Source: Candidatus Woesearchaeota archaeon (GTDB lineage Archaea; Nanobdellota; Nanobdellia; Woesearchaeales; UBA9642). From it: a stretch of DNA of 64,000 nucleotides. Below are positions 52,012 to 62,001 of this stretch, in pieces. Location of the stretch: the NCBI GenBank assembly GCA_003599145.1, contig QZIT01000006.1, positions 357,024 to 421,023 on the forward strand. The letters run 5' to 3'. Numbering within the stretch: the stretch's first letter is position 1; each line of letters starts with the position of its first letter. Under the pieces are notes generated by a model. That model ran no database searches. It was not told the DNA's origin and worked only from the letters and a program-made list of their open reading frames with translations. The position numbers and the translations under genes were made by a program.

Positions 52012-55000
52012 ATGAAACTTGAAAAACTAAAAAAATTCAAAAAATTCTTCTCTTTCGCATTAGTAGGAGGATTTGGAACACTCATAAACACGCTGATATT
52101 ATATATTTTGGCAACAGCATATGGGATGAATTATATCCTTGCCTCTATCATTGCAACAGAAATAGCAATCATTTCAAATTTCATAGGAAATAATTATATC
52201 ACCTTTAGAAACAAAGAGAAAAATAACAGCATCCCAAAGAAATTGTTATCATTTCAGCTGATAAGCATGGTTTCCCTCATAGGTACTGTTTTTTTCTTAT
52301 GGCTGTTGGTAACGCTGTTTGGAAAAAATCTTTTAATTGTCTGGAACATTTCGGCAATTCTCATCATGTTCATAGTAAACTTCGCCTTAAATTCCAGGTA
52401 TACGTGGAAAGTTTCAGTAAACAATAAGGAGAAAAAAGTAGAAAAAAAGTATACTATTGGGGGAGCAGTGGTACTCTTTTTCCTACTTCTCCTTGTGCAA
52501 ACTTCTTATGCAACTGAAGACTTCAGCAATAATCTGAGTTTGGTTAATGCAAGCATAGAGCATGCTACAACCGACATGGGTAATACCACGATAAATCAAT
52601 CTACTGCATTAGCAAATCAGTCGATAGAAGTAACCGTAGAAAATCAAACCGATAATGCATCGTCTGTAAATCAATCCATTGAGATAATAACCACTATAGA
52701 TGATAATACGACGGAAAATAATGCAAGCGAGAATAACTCTGCATTGAATGATGTCTTCATAATACATAACTCCTTTGAAAATAGCACAAACAGCACTTTA
52801 GAAAATAATACGCTCAACAATGCGACAGATACTGTTGCATTAGATAATACTACGATAACCAATAACACTATAACAAACAATAGTATACTCAATATTACAG
52901 AACTCGACGCCCTCGCTGCAGGAGACATTGTGGCTATTGCTCAATTAGGGTATCATCCTTTATCAACAAAACAAGTTGTTGTTTACACTACGAAAACAAA
53001 GGGAAACTTTAACGTCAGAAATGCTCAAACCAATGCAATCGCGGCAACGTTTTCTCTTCAAAGACCAAAAAACTTTGCAGGCAACAATGTCAATTGCCAA
53101 GGAAACCTATCCTGTCTTGTCGGTAACTTCACCATGTTTACAACGATAGGAAGCTTTTTTATAGAAGCAGATGGAATAAAATCACCAGTATTTGAAATAA
53201 ATCAAAATATTTTTTCAGACACTATTCCTCTTTATTTTGAATTTTTCAACGCACAGCTTCAGCAAGGCTCAAGTTATCATGCAGACATGCATTCTGGCTA
53301 CAGCCCTTTATTTCCGTCAATGAGCGATGGCAGTTTTATCATGGAAGCAGATCAGGCAGCTCTTCCGTTAATACGATTGGGAAGTGCCTATAGAAGAAAT
53401 CCTGAATTATTTCAATTTGATAACTATAACATAATCACAACAGGCAAGCCTGACATGCAAGAATATATGCTGGATTATGTCAACTATCTTAAAGGATTAC
53501 AGGGCATTTCCATACAGGAAGGTGATGGGCCTCATGCAGTAAGATTAGGAAGCGGCATGGTCATTAATAACGCTTTTGTACCAGGTCCTACAAATCTAAC
53601 AAGCATCAATGTCTATATTCCAGGCGATACGCCCACATTACTGCAATCAATTTCTGTTGTTTCACTTTGTGGAAGCAATAATAACCCTGCATGGCAAAAA
53701 TGCATAGATGATGCTGCACTATACTATAAATGTCAAATTGATGAACCATGCCTGAATATGACCTATAATGATATCTTTGGAACAATAACCTCCAATGTCG
53801 ATGGCTATGCAGTCTCAAAAGGTTGGGGATATGAATTCGGCTGCTATTTTGATGTTAACCTTAATACAGGTGTGTTCAATGACGGAACAGTTAACCCCTG
53901 TCATATTTTCTATGCTGATACCAGCAGAATGTATACCTCAATGACCTTGCTCGCATTTTTAGAAGCGTGGCCTGCAGTTAATAATTTTTCTGCATTAGAA
54001 GGATCAGAATTGCTCAGTCGTTCAATAAACACTCATGCATATATACAAAATAATTATCCTGCATTCACGTTGAATGATGACGATTCAGGATTTTATGGCG
54101 CTGCACTCTTCTTGCTTTATGATTACACCAATGATACAGCATATTTGCAGCAAGCTTATCAGGCAAGGAGCACGGTAAAAACCACCTTCATATCTGATAA
54201 AACTCACGGAAATGAATTTTATTGGGAAGAGTATGTTAGACATAAAAATGCAATGCTTGCCTTAAATCTTCAATATCCTGTAAACAATCAAAACCCTGAA
54301 GAGTTATTCAGAGGAAAAATCTTTAATGATTATAAAGACCTCGGACCAACGTCCATGTCAAATACAGGGGAAAGAATATTCCAATTTGATTCAAACATAC
54401 AATTTCAGAATAGCAGATACATCCTCACAGAAGGTCTTTTAGCAGCAAAAACAGCTGAATTGATGCCAGGAACAGATTCTTTCATTACGGTAGTTGCCCA
54501 CAATCAATTAGCATGGCTAACAGGCATGAATGCAGTACAGCAAGGTATTGGCTTCGGAAGTTCCCTACAATCTATGAGTTTTATTTTTGGCATTGGAGAT
54601 TTTCCGAATGAGTTCCATTCGCGATGGCTTGTTGATACGGGATACACTGCAGAGAGTGATGGAAAAATTATAGGTGCCAGAGGTACAGGCTATCAATTCT
54701 ATGATCTTGCAAACAACTCCTATGAATATTTTGATGGCGCATGCACTATTCATGGATTCAATTTAGGTGCAATGGGAAATTCCTGGCATAATGAAACAAA
54801 CGCTAACACAATTATAGTTGGAAAAACATTCAAAAATGGCCAAACATACATTCCTGGTTGGATTAATGGCCCTTATGATAGTATCTATGACAACGATGTT
54901 ATCTTCAACTACGCTGACGATCAAAACATCTATGAATTTACGGAAACTACGAACGAGATTGTTGCAACAGCAATAGAATATTACGCTTATCTCGATGGAA

Positions 55001-56847
55001 ATCTTAACAATAAGTCAAGATTGGATACTCCCTGGCCATTAAACCTTACTAATTCCACAAACACCACCAACTCAACAAACACAACAAATCAGAATAGCAC
55101 CCTATTTATAGTAACGAGTCCTGGTTTTGTAGTTATATCATTGAATTCTCTGATAAACGCAACATCAAATGCAACAGGAAATGCAGTATTTACAAATATC
55201 CCTCCTGGAAGCTATGAAATAACTGCTTCAAAAATAAATTATTCTTCATTCTCACAAACAATGCTGCTTGCTTCAGGCAACAATTCACTCAACATAACGC
55301 TGACTCCGCTTCCTCCAGAAAACAATACACCAATAAATCATACCAATACTACAGGAAACATCACAGAAAATGGAACAAGCCTGACGGTGTTCACGATAGT
55401 GAATGGCGCCAAGCAATATTATCTTCGTGAAGATTCCAATGCAACCTTTTATGTTACGTTTTCAACAGAAAATCTAGTCACCTGGTTTATAGACGGTGTT
55501 GAACAAGGCGTTACCGTATCTAAGAACGCCACCTTTCTTTGGACTCCTGGAATATTGTGGCTGCCAAGACCTCCCGACTATGCTAACAACGTTGTATCAA
55601 CCGTACAGGCAGTTTCATCCAGCGGAACAATAACGTGGAATATTCAATTAGAAGATGTCATTAATCCCTTCTTTTCAAACAGCAATGATCAAGGTGATGT
55701 AGATGGTTCTTCTGATACTAAAATACATGTTTTTACAAATAATAACCTGGTCAATTTTACCAGTGTTACCGTTACGCTAGTAAGCAGCGAGGGAAATACT
55801 TTGCATCAATTGACTAAGCAATTTAGCAATGCAAAAGAGACAGATTGGTCAAAATATTTGCCAAACGTTCCTGTAGGAAATAATTATTTAGTGCAAATTG
55901 TTGGTTATAATAATGCAACAGGAATAAATACCATATATACCTTGGATAATTCCAGAGCGCATTATAGAACCATACCTGATACCGATAATGGCGGAAAAAA
56001 AGAATCAAGCGGCGGTGGAAACCCTAAGCCATCAACACCTGAACTCATCTATCTTACCATTGCAAAAGACGTTGTTACGGTTAATCAATCAGAAACAATA
56101 TTTCTTGATGCCAAAAACTTTAACGGTGGAATTCAAGAAGTACAGGTAAATGTAGTAGCTCCTGACGATACCATGCGAGAGCTTCATCTTAAGCTTATCA
56201 AGGGAACAGAAGATTATGGAACATGGTCAGTTACTTTTGATGACTTTATTTCAGGCAAGTATACTGTTCATTCTGTACTTTTACAATCAACGGACAAATC
56301 CGCTTTGATAAAAATAGACAACCGTTCATTTTATTATGAAGATAAAGCAGCCATACAAGATGAGCTTGCATTGATTTATACGGTGCTAGATAAAAACACC
56401 GTGAAAAATGGAACGAACTTTACCTTGACGTTAGATGCAGCAGACGTTGAAGGCATTATAGCAGTTTCTGCATATTTCACTAATTCAAAGGGCGATGCCT
56501 TTATGATGCCTCTAGCGCTTATCAGCGGAAACAAGAATTACGGCACATGGAACGGTTCATTCAAAACTAGAGAACCAGATACAACGTACAGCTTCAAGAA
56601 TATTACGCTTACAAACTCAAAAGAAAGTAAGAAAACATATGCCATTAGCGACAGAAGCGTCTATGTGCAATCAGAACCAAAGAAAGACCTGTCGGGAATC
56701 ACAGGCGGTGTGACCACGTCTGTATTTTCTCAAGATTATTTCAAGGCCTTTCAAAAAAATCCTTTTGCCTCAACCATTGTAGGATTTATCTTGATGATTA
56801 TTGTTTCGAGCACGGTCTTTTTGATATCCAGAAAAAAGAGCTCATGA
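52012..56847 (+). CDS. giant GtrA membrane domain fused to secreted GH9-like glycosidase
   Basis: Encodes 1611 residues from ATG 52012. Residues about 5-140 are a GtrA domain with four helices (FALVGGFGTLINTLI), a lipid-linked-sugar flippase-type fold. Another hydrophobic helix (about 155-170) follows, then an Asn/Thr/Ser-rich linker (about 175-300) full of N-x-S/T sites. An immunoglobulin-like domain as in CelD-type GH9 enzymes (304-400) precedes an (alpha/alpha)6 region to about 1010. Its TNEIV with Glu982 and FGIGDFPNEFHSRW match the GH9 end. The usual DAGD catalytic Asp motif is not intact (EAD near the expected site). A PEGA-like domain, three beta domains and a C-terminal helix (about 1588-1606) follow. 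Probably trims or binds the exported polysaccharide. Confidence 0.75.
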   Translation: MKLEKLKKFKKFFSFALVGGFGTLINTLILYILATAYGMNYILASIIATEIAIISNFIGNNYITFRNKEKNNSIPKKLLSFQLISMVSLIGTVFFLWLLVTLFGKNLLIVWNISAILIMFIVNFALNSRYTWKVSVNNKEKKVEKKYTIGGAVVLFFLLLLVQTSYATEDFSNNLSLVNASIEHATTDMGNTTINQSTALANQSIEVTVENQTDNASSVNQSIEIITTIDDNTTENNASENNSALNDVFIIHNSFENSTNSTLENNTLNNATDTVALDNTTITNNTITNNSILNITELDALAAGDIVAIAQLGYHPLSTKQVVVYTTKTKGNFNVRNAQTNAIAATFSLQRPKNFAGNNVNCQGNLSCLVGNFTMFTTIGSFFIEADGIKSPVFEINQNIFSDTIPLYFEFFNAQLQQGSSYHADMHSGYSPLFPSMSDGSFIMEADQAALPLIRLGSAYRRNPELFQFDNYNIITTGKPDMQEYMLDYVNYLKGLQGISIQEGDGPHAVRLGSGMVINNAFVPGPTNLTSINVYIPGDTPTLLQSISVVSLCGSNNNPAWQKCIDDAALYYKCQIDEPCLNMTYNDIFGTITSNVDGYAVSKGWGYEFGCYFDVNLNTGVFNDGTVNPCHIFYADTSRMYTSMTLLAFLEAWPAVNNFSALEGSELLSRSINTHAYIQNNYPAFTLNDDDSGFYGAALFLLYDYTNDTAYLQQAYQARSTVKTTFISDKTHGNEFYWEEYVRHKNAMLALNLQYPVNNQNPEELFRGKIFNDYKDLGPTSMSNTGERIFQFDSNIQFQNSRYILTEGLLAAKTAELMPGTDSFITVVAHNQLAWLTGMNAVQQGIGFGSSLQSMSFIFGIGDFPNEFHSRWLVDTGYTAESDGKIIGARGTGYQFYDLANNSYEYFDGACTIHGFNLGAMGNSWHNETNANTIIVGKTFKNGQTYIPGWINGPYDSIYDNDVIFNYADDQNIYEFTETTNEIVATAIEYYAYLDGNLNNKSRLDTPWPLNLTNSTNTTNSTNTTNQNSTLFIVTSPGFVVISLNSLINATSNATGNAVFTNIPPGSYEITASKINYSSFSQTMLLASGNNSLNITLTPLPPENNTPINHTNTTGNITENGTSLTVFTIVNGAKQYYLREDSNATFYVTFSTENLVTWFIDGVEQGVTVSKNATFLWTPGILWLPRPPDYANNVVSTVQAVSSSGTITWNIQLEDVINPFFSNSNDQGDVDGSSDTKIHVFTNNNLVNFTSVTVTLVSSEGNTLHQLTKQFSNAKETDWSKYLPNVPVGNNYLVQIVGYNNATGINTIYTLDNSRAHYRTIPDTDNGGKKESSGGGNPKPSTPELIYLTIAKDVVTVNQSETIFLDAKNFNGGIQEVQVNVVAPDDTMRELHLKLIKGTEDYGTWSVTFDDFISGKYTVHSVLLQSTDKSALIKIDNRSFYYEDKAAIQDELALIYTVLDKNTVKNGTNFTLTLDAADVEGIIAVSAYFTNSKGDAFMMPLALISGNKNYGTWNGSFKTREPDTTYSFKNITLTNSKESKKTYAISDRSVYVQSEPKKDLSGITGGVTTSVFSQDYFKAFQKNPFASTIVGFILMIIVSSTVFLISRKKSS

Positions 56848-58463
56848 TAAAAAAGATAAGGTCACAGGAGCGTAAATATCTTATTTATTACGTAGTCTTT
56901 GCTCTTATAGGATTTGTTCTTATGACCTATTATCTTTCAAACACCCTGATCCATTTTACGACCTCTCAGCAATTTCCCATCAGCTCATTCTCAAGATTTC
57001 CTTTAACCTATATCATCTTTCCCGTAGAATTTTTCTCATTCATTCTCTCTATTTATTTTGTCTATAATTTAATCAGAGGCAACACTAAAATGCCAGAGCC
57101 TGAACCCTTATCTAAAAAAGAATATTCTACCGTCGCCATAGTAATTCCTGTTTATAATGAGCCTATGGACATTGTGAGGCGAACACTGCAAGCTTGTCTA
57201 AAACTCAGATGGGCAGGAGGAACTAAAATATATTTGCTTGATGATTCTACGGTAGAACAAGATATAAAAAATATGGACCAGTTAAGTAAAGACTTTAAAG
57301 TTGCCATTATCAGGAGAAAAGAAAGAACAGGGTATAAGGCAGGAAATATTAATCATGCGATGAAACAGCATATAAAAGAAAAATACTTTTGCATTTTTGA
57401 CGCAGATCAGGCTCCAGAGCCCGAGTTTCTTGAAGAAACAATGGATTACTTTAGCGATCCAAAAATCGGTTTTGTTCAGACTCCGCAATATTTTATTAAT
57501 GATACTAATCCGATAGAACGCGCTCAAAAATTGGGAACCAATATATTTTTTCAAACACAGTGTCAAAGCAAAGCAAAAGACTTGGCCATGCCTTTTTGCG
57601 GGACTAATGTTGTCGTAAAAGCAGAGGCATTTAAGTTCGTCAATGGGTTTTCCTATTATACATCAACAGAAGATATTGAATTAGGCCTTCGCATGAATGA
57701 AGCAGGGTTTTTTGGCGCATACGCTCCAAAGATTCTTGTCAAAGGCTATGCTCCTTCCTATTTTGGCGCCTATGCCTCTCAGCAGTATAGATGGGCAAAT
57801 GGAAATCTGGCAATATTGCGAGAGTCATGGAAAAATATTCTTTTTGGAAGGTTCTCTTTTCGCCAGCAAATACATATTTTTTTCACAACAGGATGGTGGT
57901 TGATAGGCATCGTAAGTCTTATCTATATCATAGTGCCAATATTATCCTTATTTCTCGGAGGAACACACCACACATGGCTTCCCTCGTGGATGTTAGGACT
58001 CCTGTTCTTTAATGTGGCTTTGGGAGTCATGATGATTTATACATCCTTGAAGCAAAGAGATGATGCGGATAAAATAACCCTTGCTGATGCATTTTTGCAA
58101 TACAGCCTTATCACCAATAGCATGTTCATCTATACTAAAGCTGCAATAAATGCAGTATTTAAGAAGTATCTAGGATTTGTTAGAACCAGCAAGACAAGTC
58201 AAAAAACAAGTATAAGGGACATAAAATGGAATCTTTTGCTTGCGCTTATTTGTTTTGGAGTCAGCATATTTGCACTCTATAAATCAATGATTTCTGGAAG
58301 CGTAGAACAATTAAGGACTCATCTGCCAATATCTTTATGGATGCTTTTCTACACCATCATTTTAGGAAGTTCCCTATTTTTTGTTGGAGAAAATCCTGTT
58401 GCAGTTCCTCTAGCAACTTCAAAAACAGCCAAAAGCGGCATCGCAAGGAGGAGAGCCGCATGA
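56844..58463 (+). CDS. cellulose-synthase-type processive glycosyltransferase (GT2)
   Basis: Encodes 539 residues, overlapping the previous gene by 4 bp. Two N-terminal helices precede the GT2 core: D133-D134 in YLLDDST, D186-x-D188 in FDADQAP, the TED catalytic base D277 in TSTEDIELGL, and the Q313-Q-Y-R-W317 product-binding motif. About five C-terminal helices follow. This is the BcsA/hyaluronan-synthase pattern of enzymes that build and extrude a beta-linked chain. There is no PilZ domain, so no cyclic di-GMP switch is evident. The chain made here (glucan or other) is not readable. Confidence 0.88.
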   Translation: MIKKIRSQERKYLIYYVVFALIGFVLMTYYLSNTLIHFTTSQQFPISSFSRFPLTYIIFPVEFFSFILSIYFVYNLIRGNTKMPEPEPLSKKEYSTVAIVIPVYNEPMDIVRRTLQACLKLRWAGGTKIYLLDDSTVEQDIKNMDQLSKDFKVAIIRRKERTGYKAGNINHAMKQHIKEKYFCIFDADQAPEPEFLEETMDYFSDPKIGFVQTPQYFINDTNPIERAQKLGTNIFFQTQCQSKAKDLAMPFCGTNVVVKAEAFKFVNGFSYYTSTEDIELGLRMNEAGFFGAYAPKILVKGYAPSYFGAYASQQYRWANGNLAILRESWKNILFGRFSFRQQIHIFFTTGWWLIGIVSLIYIIVPILSLFLGGTHHTWLPSWMLGLLFFNVALGVMMIYTSLKQRDDADKITLADAFLQYSLITNSMFIYTKAAINAVFKKYLGFVRTSKTSQKTSIRDIKWNLLLALICFGVSIFALYKSMISGSVEQLRTHLPISLWMLFYTIILGSSLFFVGENPVAVPLATSKTAKSGIARRRAA

Positions 58464-60709
58464 AGAAATCCAATGATTCTCTTGGGCATTCTGAATTAGC
58501 TATAGAAAAAACCAGAGGATCAAAAAAATGGCTAGGATTATTTTTTGCAACAGTATTTATCTTAGTCATATGGCTGGCTCTTGATCAAAAGTTATTATTC
58601 GGAGAAGCGTGGCTTTCAGAAACTTATGATAATCCTGACTGGAAAACAAATGAAGGCAACCTGCACACGTATGGCGCTTGGGATTTAGAAACGCATATTT
58701 GGAAAACAGAATACATCACGCAGAATTTTCCAAATTATGAATGGAATCCTTATTGGTATCTAGGCATGCCCTTGCTTAAATACTATCAAATAGGATTTTA
58801 TATAGTGCATATCATAGTAATAGCTTTTACAGGATTATCTGCTGCCAAATCTGCACTCATGATGATCATCTTCGGTCATCTCATTGCAACCTTGTTTACC
58901 TTTTTTCTTTGCTATAAACTCTCAAGAAAAATATGGATTTCTGCTTTATGCGCGACGTTTGTTCTTTCAAATACTTTTTTAAGTCTTAGAAGCTATGGCT
59001 GGGAGCCCATAACTGTTGTTTTCTTGTTCCTCTATCCTTTAGGCCTTTATCTTTTTCTCAGAGAGCCACTCAGACCTTTTAGATTCTGGCTTATTCTTAT
59101 ACTGGGAATTTCATTTCTTGCACACCCGCTCATATGGTTTTCTCTCTGCATGATTATGGGCATTTATCTTCTTTCCGTTGCGTTAAGACAGAGTGGCACT
59201 ACTAATTTAAGGTCAAAACATTATGTGCTTCAGTTCATAGGAATAGTCATATTGAGTTTGTTCATTGGAGCAGTGCAATTTCTGCCGCAAATTACCTACA
59301 ATCAGGTTACGTCAGGCGCACATATGGGGCTGCAATATCTTCCTTATTATCAAGTACCCCCTAATATCATCAGTCTAAAAGATTTCTTCTTTGATGCTGG
59401 AAATCTAAAAGGCCCTGGTCCGATAATCATGATATCCTTTTTTCTCTTAATCATTTTTGCGTATATACACTATATCAGCAAGAAAAAGAATTATACAAAA
59501 CAGCTTCATAAACATGTTTTGATTATGGGCCTGACAGCAGCCCTTCTGATAATGATAGCATTTTATTATATGGAATTCTACAATATTTTCCCCATGAATT
59601 TTTTGCGTTCAATACAATATCATAGGATAATCCCAGAATTTGTTATTACCGCAGCTCTTCTGGTTGCTGTTCTCTCCAAGGTCATATACACACATAAACA
59701 GAAAGTAATGTATTACTCTATGCTTATTGCGTTTGTCATTGCCTCTGGCATCATTATTTATTCTGTGCAGAATCACTGGGAAACCACTAAAACTATCAGT
59801 GATAAACCAGAATTTATCCATGATACATTTCCTGGAAGAATAAGTTTTCCTTTTACAGACCAGAGTTTAGCAGTAAGAAACTCATTTACGAATACCCCTC
59901 AGACCTATGGATACTATGAGCAGGGCATCACTAATGCCTATGCTGATGAAATCTTTTCAGTATCATCCGGCTATCATAATGCCCATCTGACTATTTTATA
60001 TCTTAAAGCTGCAGACGTAAGCAGACTCTATATCAATAGGGAAGAAGGCGAACGTGATAAAATAGTTTTTGACCGTTTAAGCGGAGTGCTGCCTTTTGTG
60101 CAGGTGAACAATTCACGTTATGCTTATTTTGAGATACCCTTAACTGATCCTTCATTTAGCCAAGCGGTAAATGAAAACGCAGCAGCGGCAGTCCAAAAAC
60201 TCAATCCTCAATGCAGGATTATGTTCAAAGAGACCTATTGCGGCAGTGTTAAAGAAGAATTTGTAAGCACCGATACTGAAGAAATAAGATATTTAACTGC
60301 TTATGTGAACCTTACCGATTCACCCTATGAACCAAAAGCAACTATGGACATGCTAAACCCTAATGAATATGTGATATCTGTCAAAAATGCAGAACAGTCA
60401 ACTGCGGTTATTGTAAAGATGACCCATGACCCTGATTTTTCTGCAACCGTACATGGCAAGAAGGTACCTATTACCTCTATAGGTCCTGACTTTATGCTTA
60501 TCTCTCCACATACTGCAGGCAATTATGTAATAACGTTAAAATATAGCACGGGAAAGCTATTTCTTGCAGGCTTTATTGTCAGTTTAGTTTCTATACTTTC
60601 GCTGTCCGCATATTTTATTATCCAGCGGATGAAACGTAAAAAAAATAAAAAATTACCTCCTGAAAATGCATCATTTTATCTTTATATGAAACGAGGAAAT
60701 ATGAAATGA
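58460..60709 (+). CDS. large polytopic membrane protein, GT-C-like (PTPS-related group)
   Basis: Encodes 749 residues from ATG 58460 (overlapping the synthase stop; AAGGAGGAG site). About 11-13 helices fill residues 25-480. The first exterior loop contains DLETHIWKTEYI and YEWNPYWYLGMPLLKYYQIG, the pattern of membrane proteins labelled 6-pyruvoyl-tetrahydropterin synthase-related, which resemble GT-C lipid-linked glycosyltransferases with a loop Asp. A C-terminal exterior beta domain (about 500-715) ends in one helix and a basic tail. It could add sugars to the chain or to proteins. Confidence 0.7.
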   Translation: MKKSNDSLGHSELAIEKTRGSKKWLGLFFATVFILVIWLALDQKLLFGEAWLSETYDNPDWKTNEGNLHTYGAWDLETHIWKTEYITQNFPNYEWNPYWYLGMPLLKYYQIGFYIVHIIVIAFTGLSAAKSALMMIIFGHLIATLFTFFLCYKLSRKIWISALCATFVLSNTFLSLRSYGWEPITVVFLFLYPLGLYLFLREPLRPFRFWLILILGISFLAHPLIWFSLCMIMGIYLLSVALRQSGTTNLRSKHYVLQFIGIVILSLFIGAVQFLPQITYNQVTSGAHMGLQYLPYYQVPPNIISLKDFFFDAGNLKGPGPIIMISFFLLIIFAYIHYISKKKNYTKQLHKHVLIMGLTAALLIMIAFYYMEFYNIFPMNFLRSIQYHRIIPEFVITAALLVAVLSKVIYTHKQKVMYYSMLIAFVIASGIIIYSVQNHWETTKTISDKPEFIHDTFPGRISFPFTDQSLAVRNSFTNTPQTYGYYEQGITNAYADEIFSVSSGYHNAHLTILYLKAADVSRLYINREEGERDKIVFDRLSGVLPFVQVNNSRYAYFEIPLTDPSFSQAVNENAAAAVQKLNPQCRIMFKETYCGSVKEEFVSTDTEEIRYLTAYVNLTDSPYEPKATMDMLNPNEYVISVKNAEQSTAVIVKMTHDPDFSATVHGKKVPITSIGPDFMLISPHTAGNYVITLKYSTGKLFLAGFIVSLVSILSLSAYFIIQRMKRKKNKKLPPENASFYLYMKRGNMK

Positions 60710-62001
60710 AAAAACCCTATCCCTCAAAGGAAAAAATAATGTTGCTCTTCGGGGCATTAGTCTTGTATGCCAGCATTGCAATAGTAATAGCAATATTAGT
60801 AAGCGCAGGAGTACTTCAAAAATCTCCACCTCCTTTAGTTGAAATGGAACGTGATGATTCCTTGGCAGATTTTTCTGAACACTCCATTCTTCCTTATCTG
60901 CAATCAGCGCAGCAGTTTTTAAATAACCATATGGTTGAAGAGAATGGACATATCAATCTGTATATTGCTGTAGGTAACAACACAAATTTAAGTGACCTGA
61001 ATACTAATAGCGAAGCAGTGAGTTATTATCTTCTTTGGGCTGCGCAAGAAAGAGACAAAGAAAAGTTTGACAAACAACTAGAATTTTTACAGTCTCAAAT
61101 GATACACCCAAAATTAGGCTATATGATGTGGCGTCTTACTTCCAATGATAGTGTGGTAAGTGATGGCTCAAATATTGCAACTGACGCAGATCTGAGAGCT
61201 ATTAAAGCGCTTCTTATTGCTGAAAAACAGTGGCATGATGAAAAATACACTAAAATGATCAATCAGCTTGCACAGGGCATAGAAACTGTTGCTATAACAA
61301 AGGATGGATATCTCGCGCCCTATGCAGGAGTGTCAGGAGAATCAACATGGACAGCTGACGAAGTATGGTTATCGTATACAGATTTTGCTGTGTTGAATGA
61401 ACTATCAAACAGAATTGGAGCTCCATGGCCTTCTGTGTATGACAAAATGAAAAAAGCAACTCTAAAAGCCCAGCTTGAAAATGGACTATACAATCCCATG
61501 TTGACTACAACCAGAAAATATGGAAATGCCATTGATGCAGAAGGATATAGCATAAACTCAATGTGGATGATGGTGAGAAATGCAGAGAGCGGAGATTATG
61601 AGTTAATGCAATCTGCGCATAAATCGCTGCAGTTCTATAAGAACAAATTCAAGGTAGATGCAGAGCTCTATGCAAAGTACGGTTCAAACGGAGATGCACT
61701 GAGCCCTTCAGACAGTCCATGGGTCTATGCGCTTGTTGGACGAGCTGCAATAGCATTGGATGATAAAGAGTTTAGTGAACAGATGATGCAGAAATTGATA
61801 GAGCAGCAAGTTAGTAACAATCAATCTGCATATTACGGTGCCTTTCCAGAAGGTTATGGAAATGAATCAGTCATTGGTCAGTTTACGCTTCAAGAAAGCA
61901 TACTGACTATGCAAGAATTTTTGAAAAAAGAAGGAACTGGACAAAACGGATTAACGGTAAAGAAAAATGTCCAAGAGGTAAAAAACAATGAAAGAAACTA
62001 A
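60706..62001 (+). CDS. membrane-anchored GH8/BcsZ-like glycosidase
   Basis: Encodes 431 residues. An N-terminal anchor helix (about 10-33) precedes an (alpha/alpha)6 domain like family GH8. The acid Glu103 lies in NSEAVSYYLLWAA (family SEGxxYGM), MMWRLTSND matches the substrate site, and ATDADLRAIKALL (D160, D162) follows the A-T/S-D-x-D signature, with minor departures. IDAEGYSINSMW may hold the base. BcsZ and similar GH8 enzymes cut glucan during bacterial cellulose export. The start overlaps the previous stop by 4 bp. Confidence 0.72.
   Translation: MKKPYPSKEKIMLLFGALVLYASIAIVIAILVSAGVLQKSPPPLVEMERDDSLADFSEHSILPYLQSAQQFLNNHMVEENGHINLYIAVGNNTNLSDLNTNSEAVSYYLLWAAQERDKEKFDKQLEFLQSQMIHPKLGYMMWRLTSNDSVVSDGSNIATDADLRAIKALLIAEKQWHDEKYTKMINQLAQGIETVAITKDGYLAPYAGVSGESTWTADEVWLSYTDFAVLNELSNRIGAPWPSVYDKMKKATLKAQLENGLYNPMLTTTRKYGNAIDAEGYSINSMWMMVRNAESGDYELMQSAHKSLQFYKNKFKVDAELYAKYGSNGDALSPSDSPWVYALVGRAAIALDDKEFSEQMMQKLIEQQVSNNQSAYYGAFPEGYGNESVIGQFTLQESILTMQEFLKKEGTGQNGLTVKKNVQEVKNNERN

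Noticed and set aside
58337..58459. 41-codon N-terminal extension of the GT-C-like gene
   Set aside because: It overlaps the synthase gene in another frame; ATG 58460 has an AAGGAGGAG site and a 4-bp overlap like its operon neighbours.
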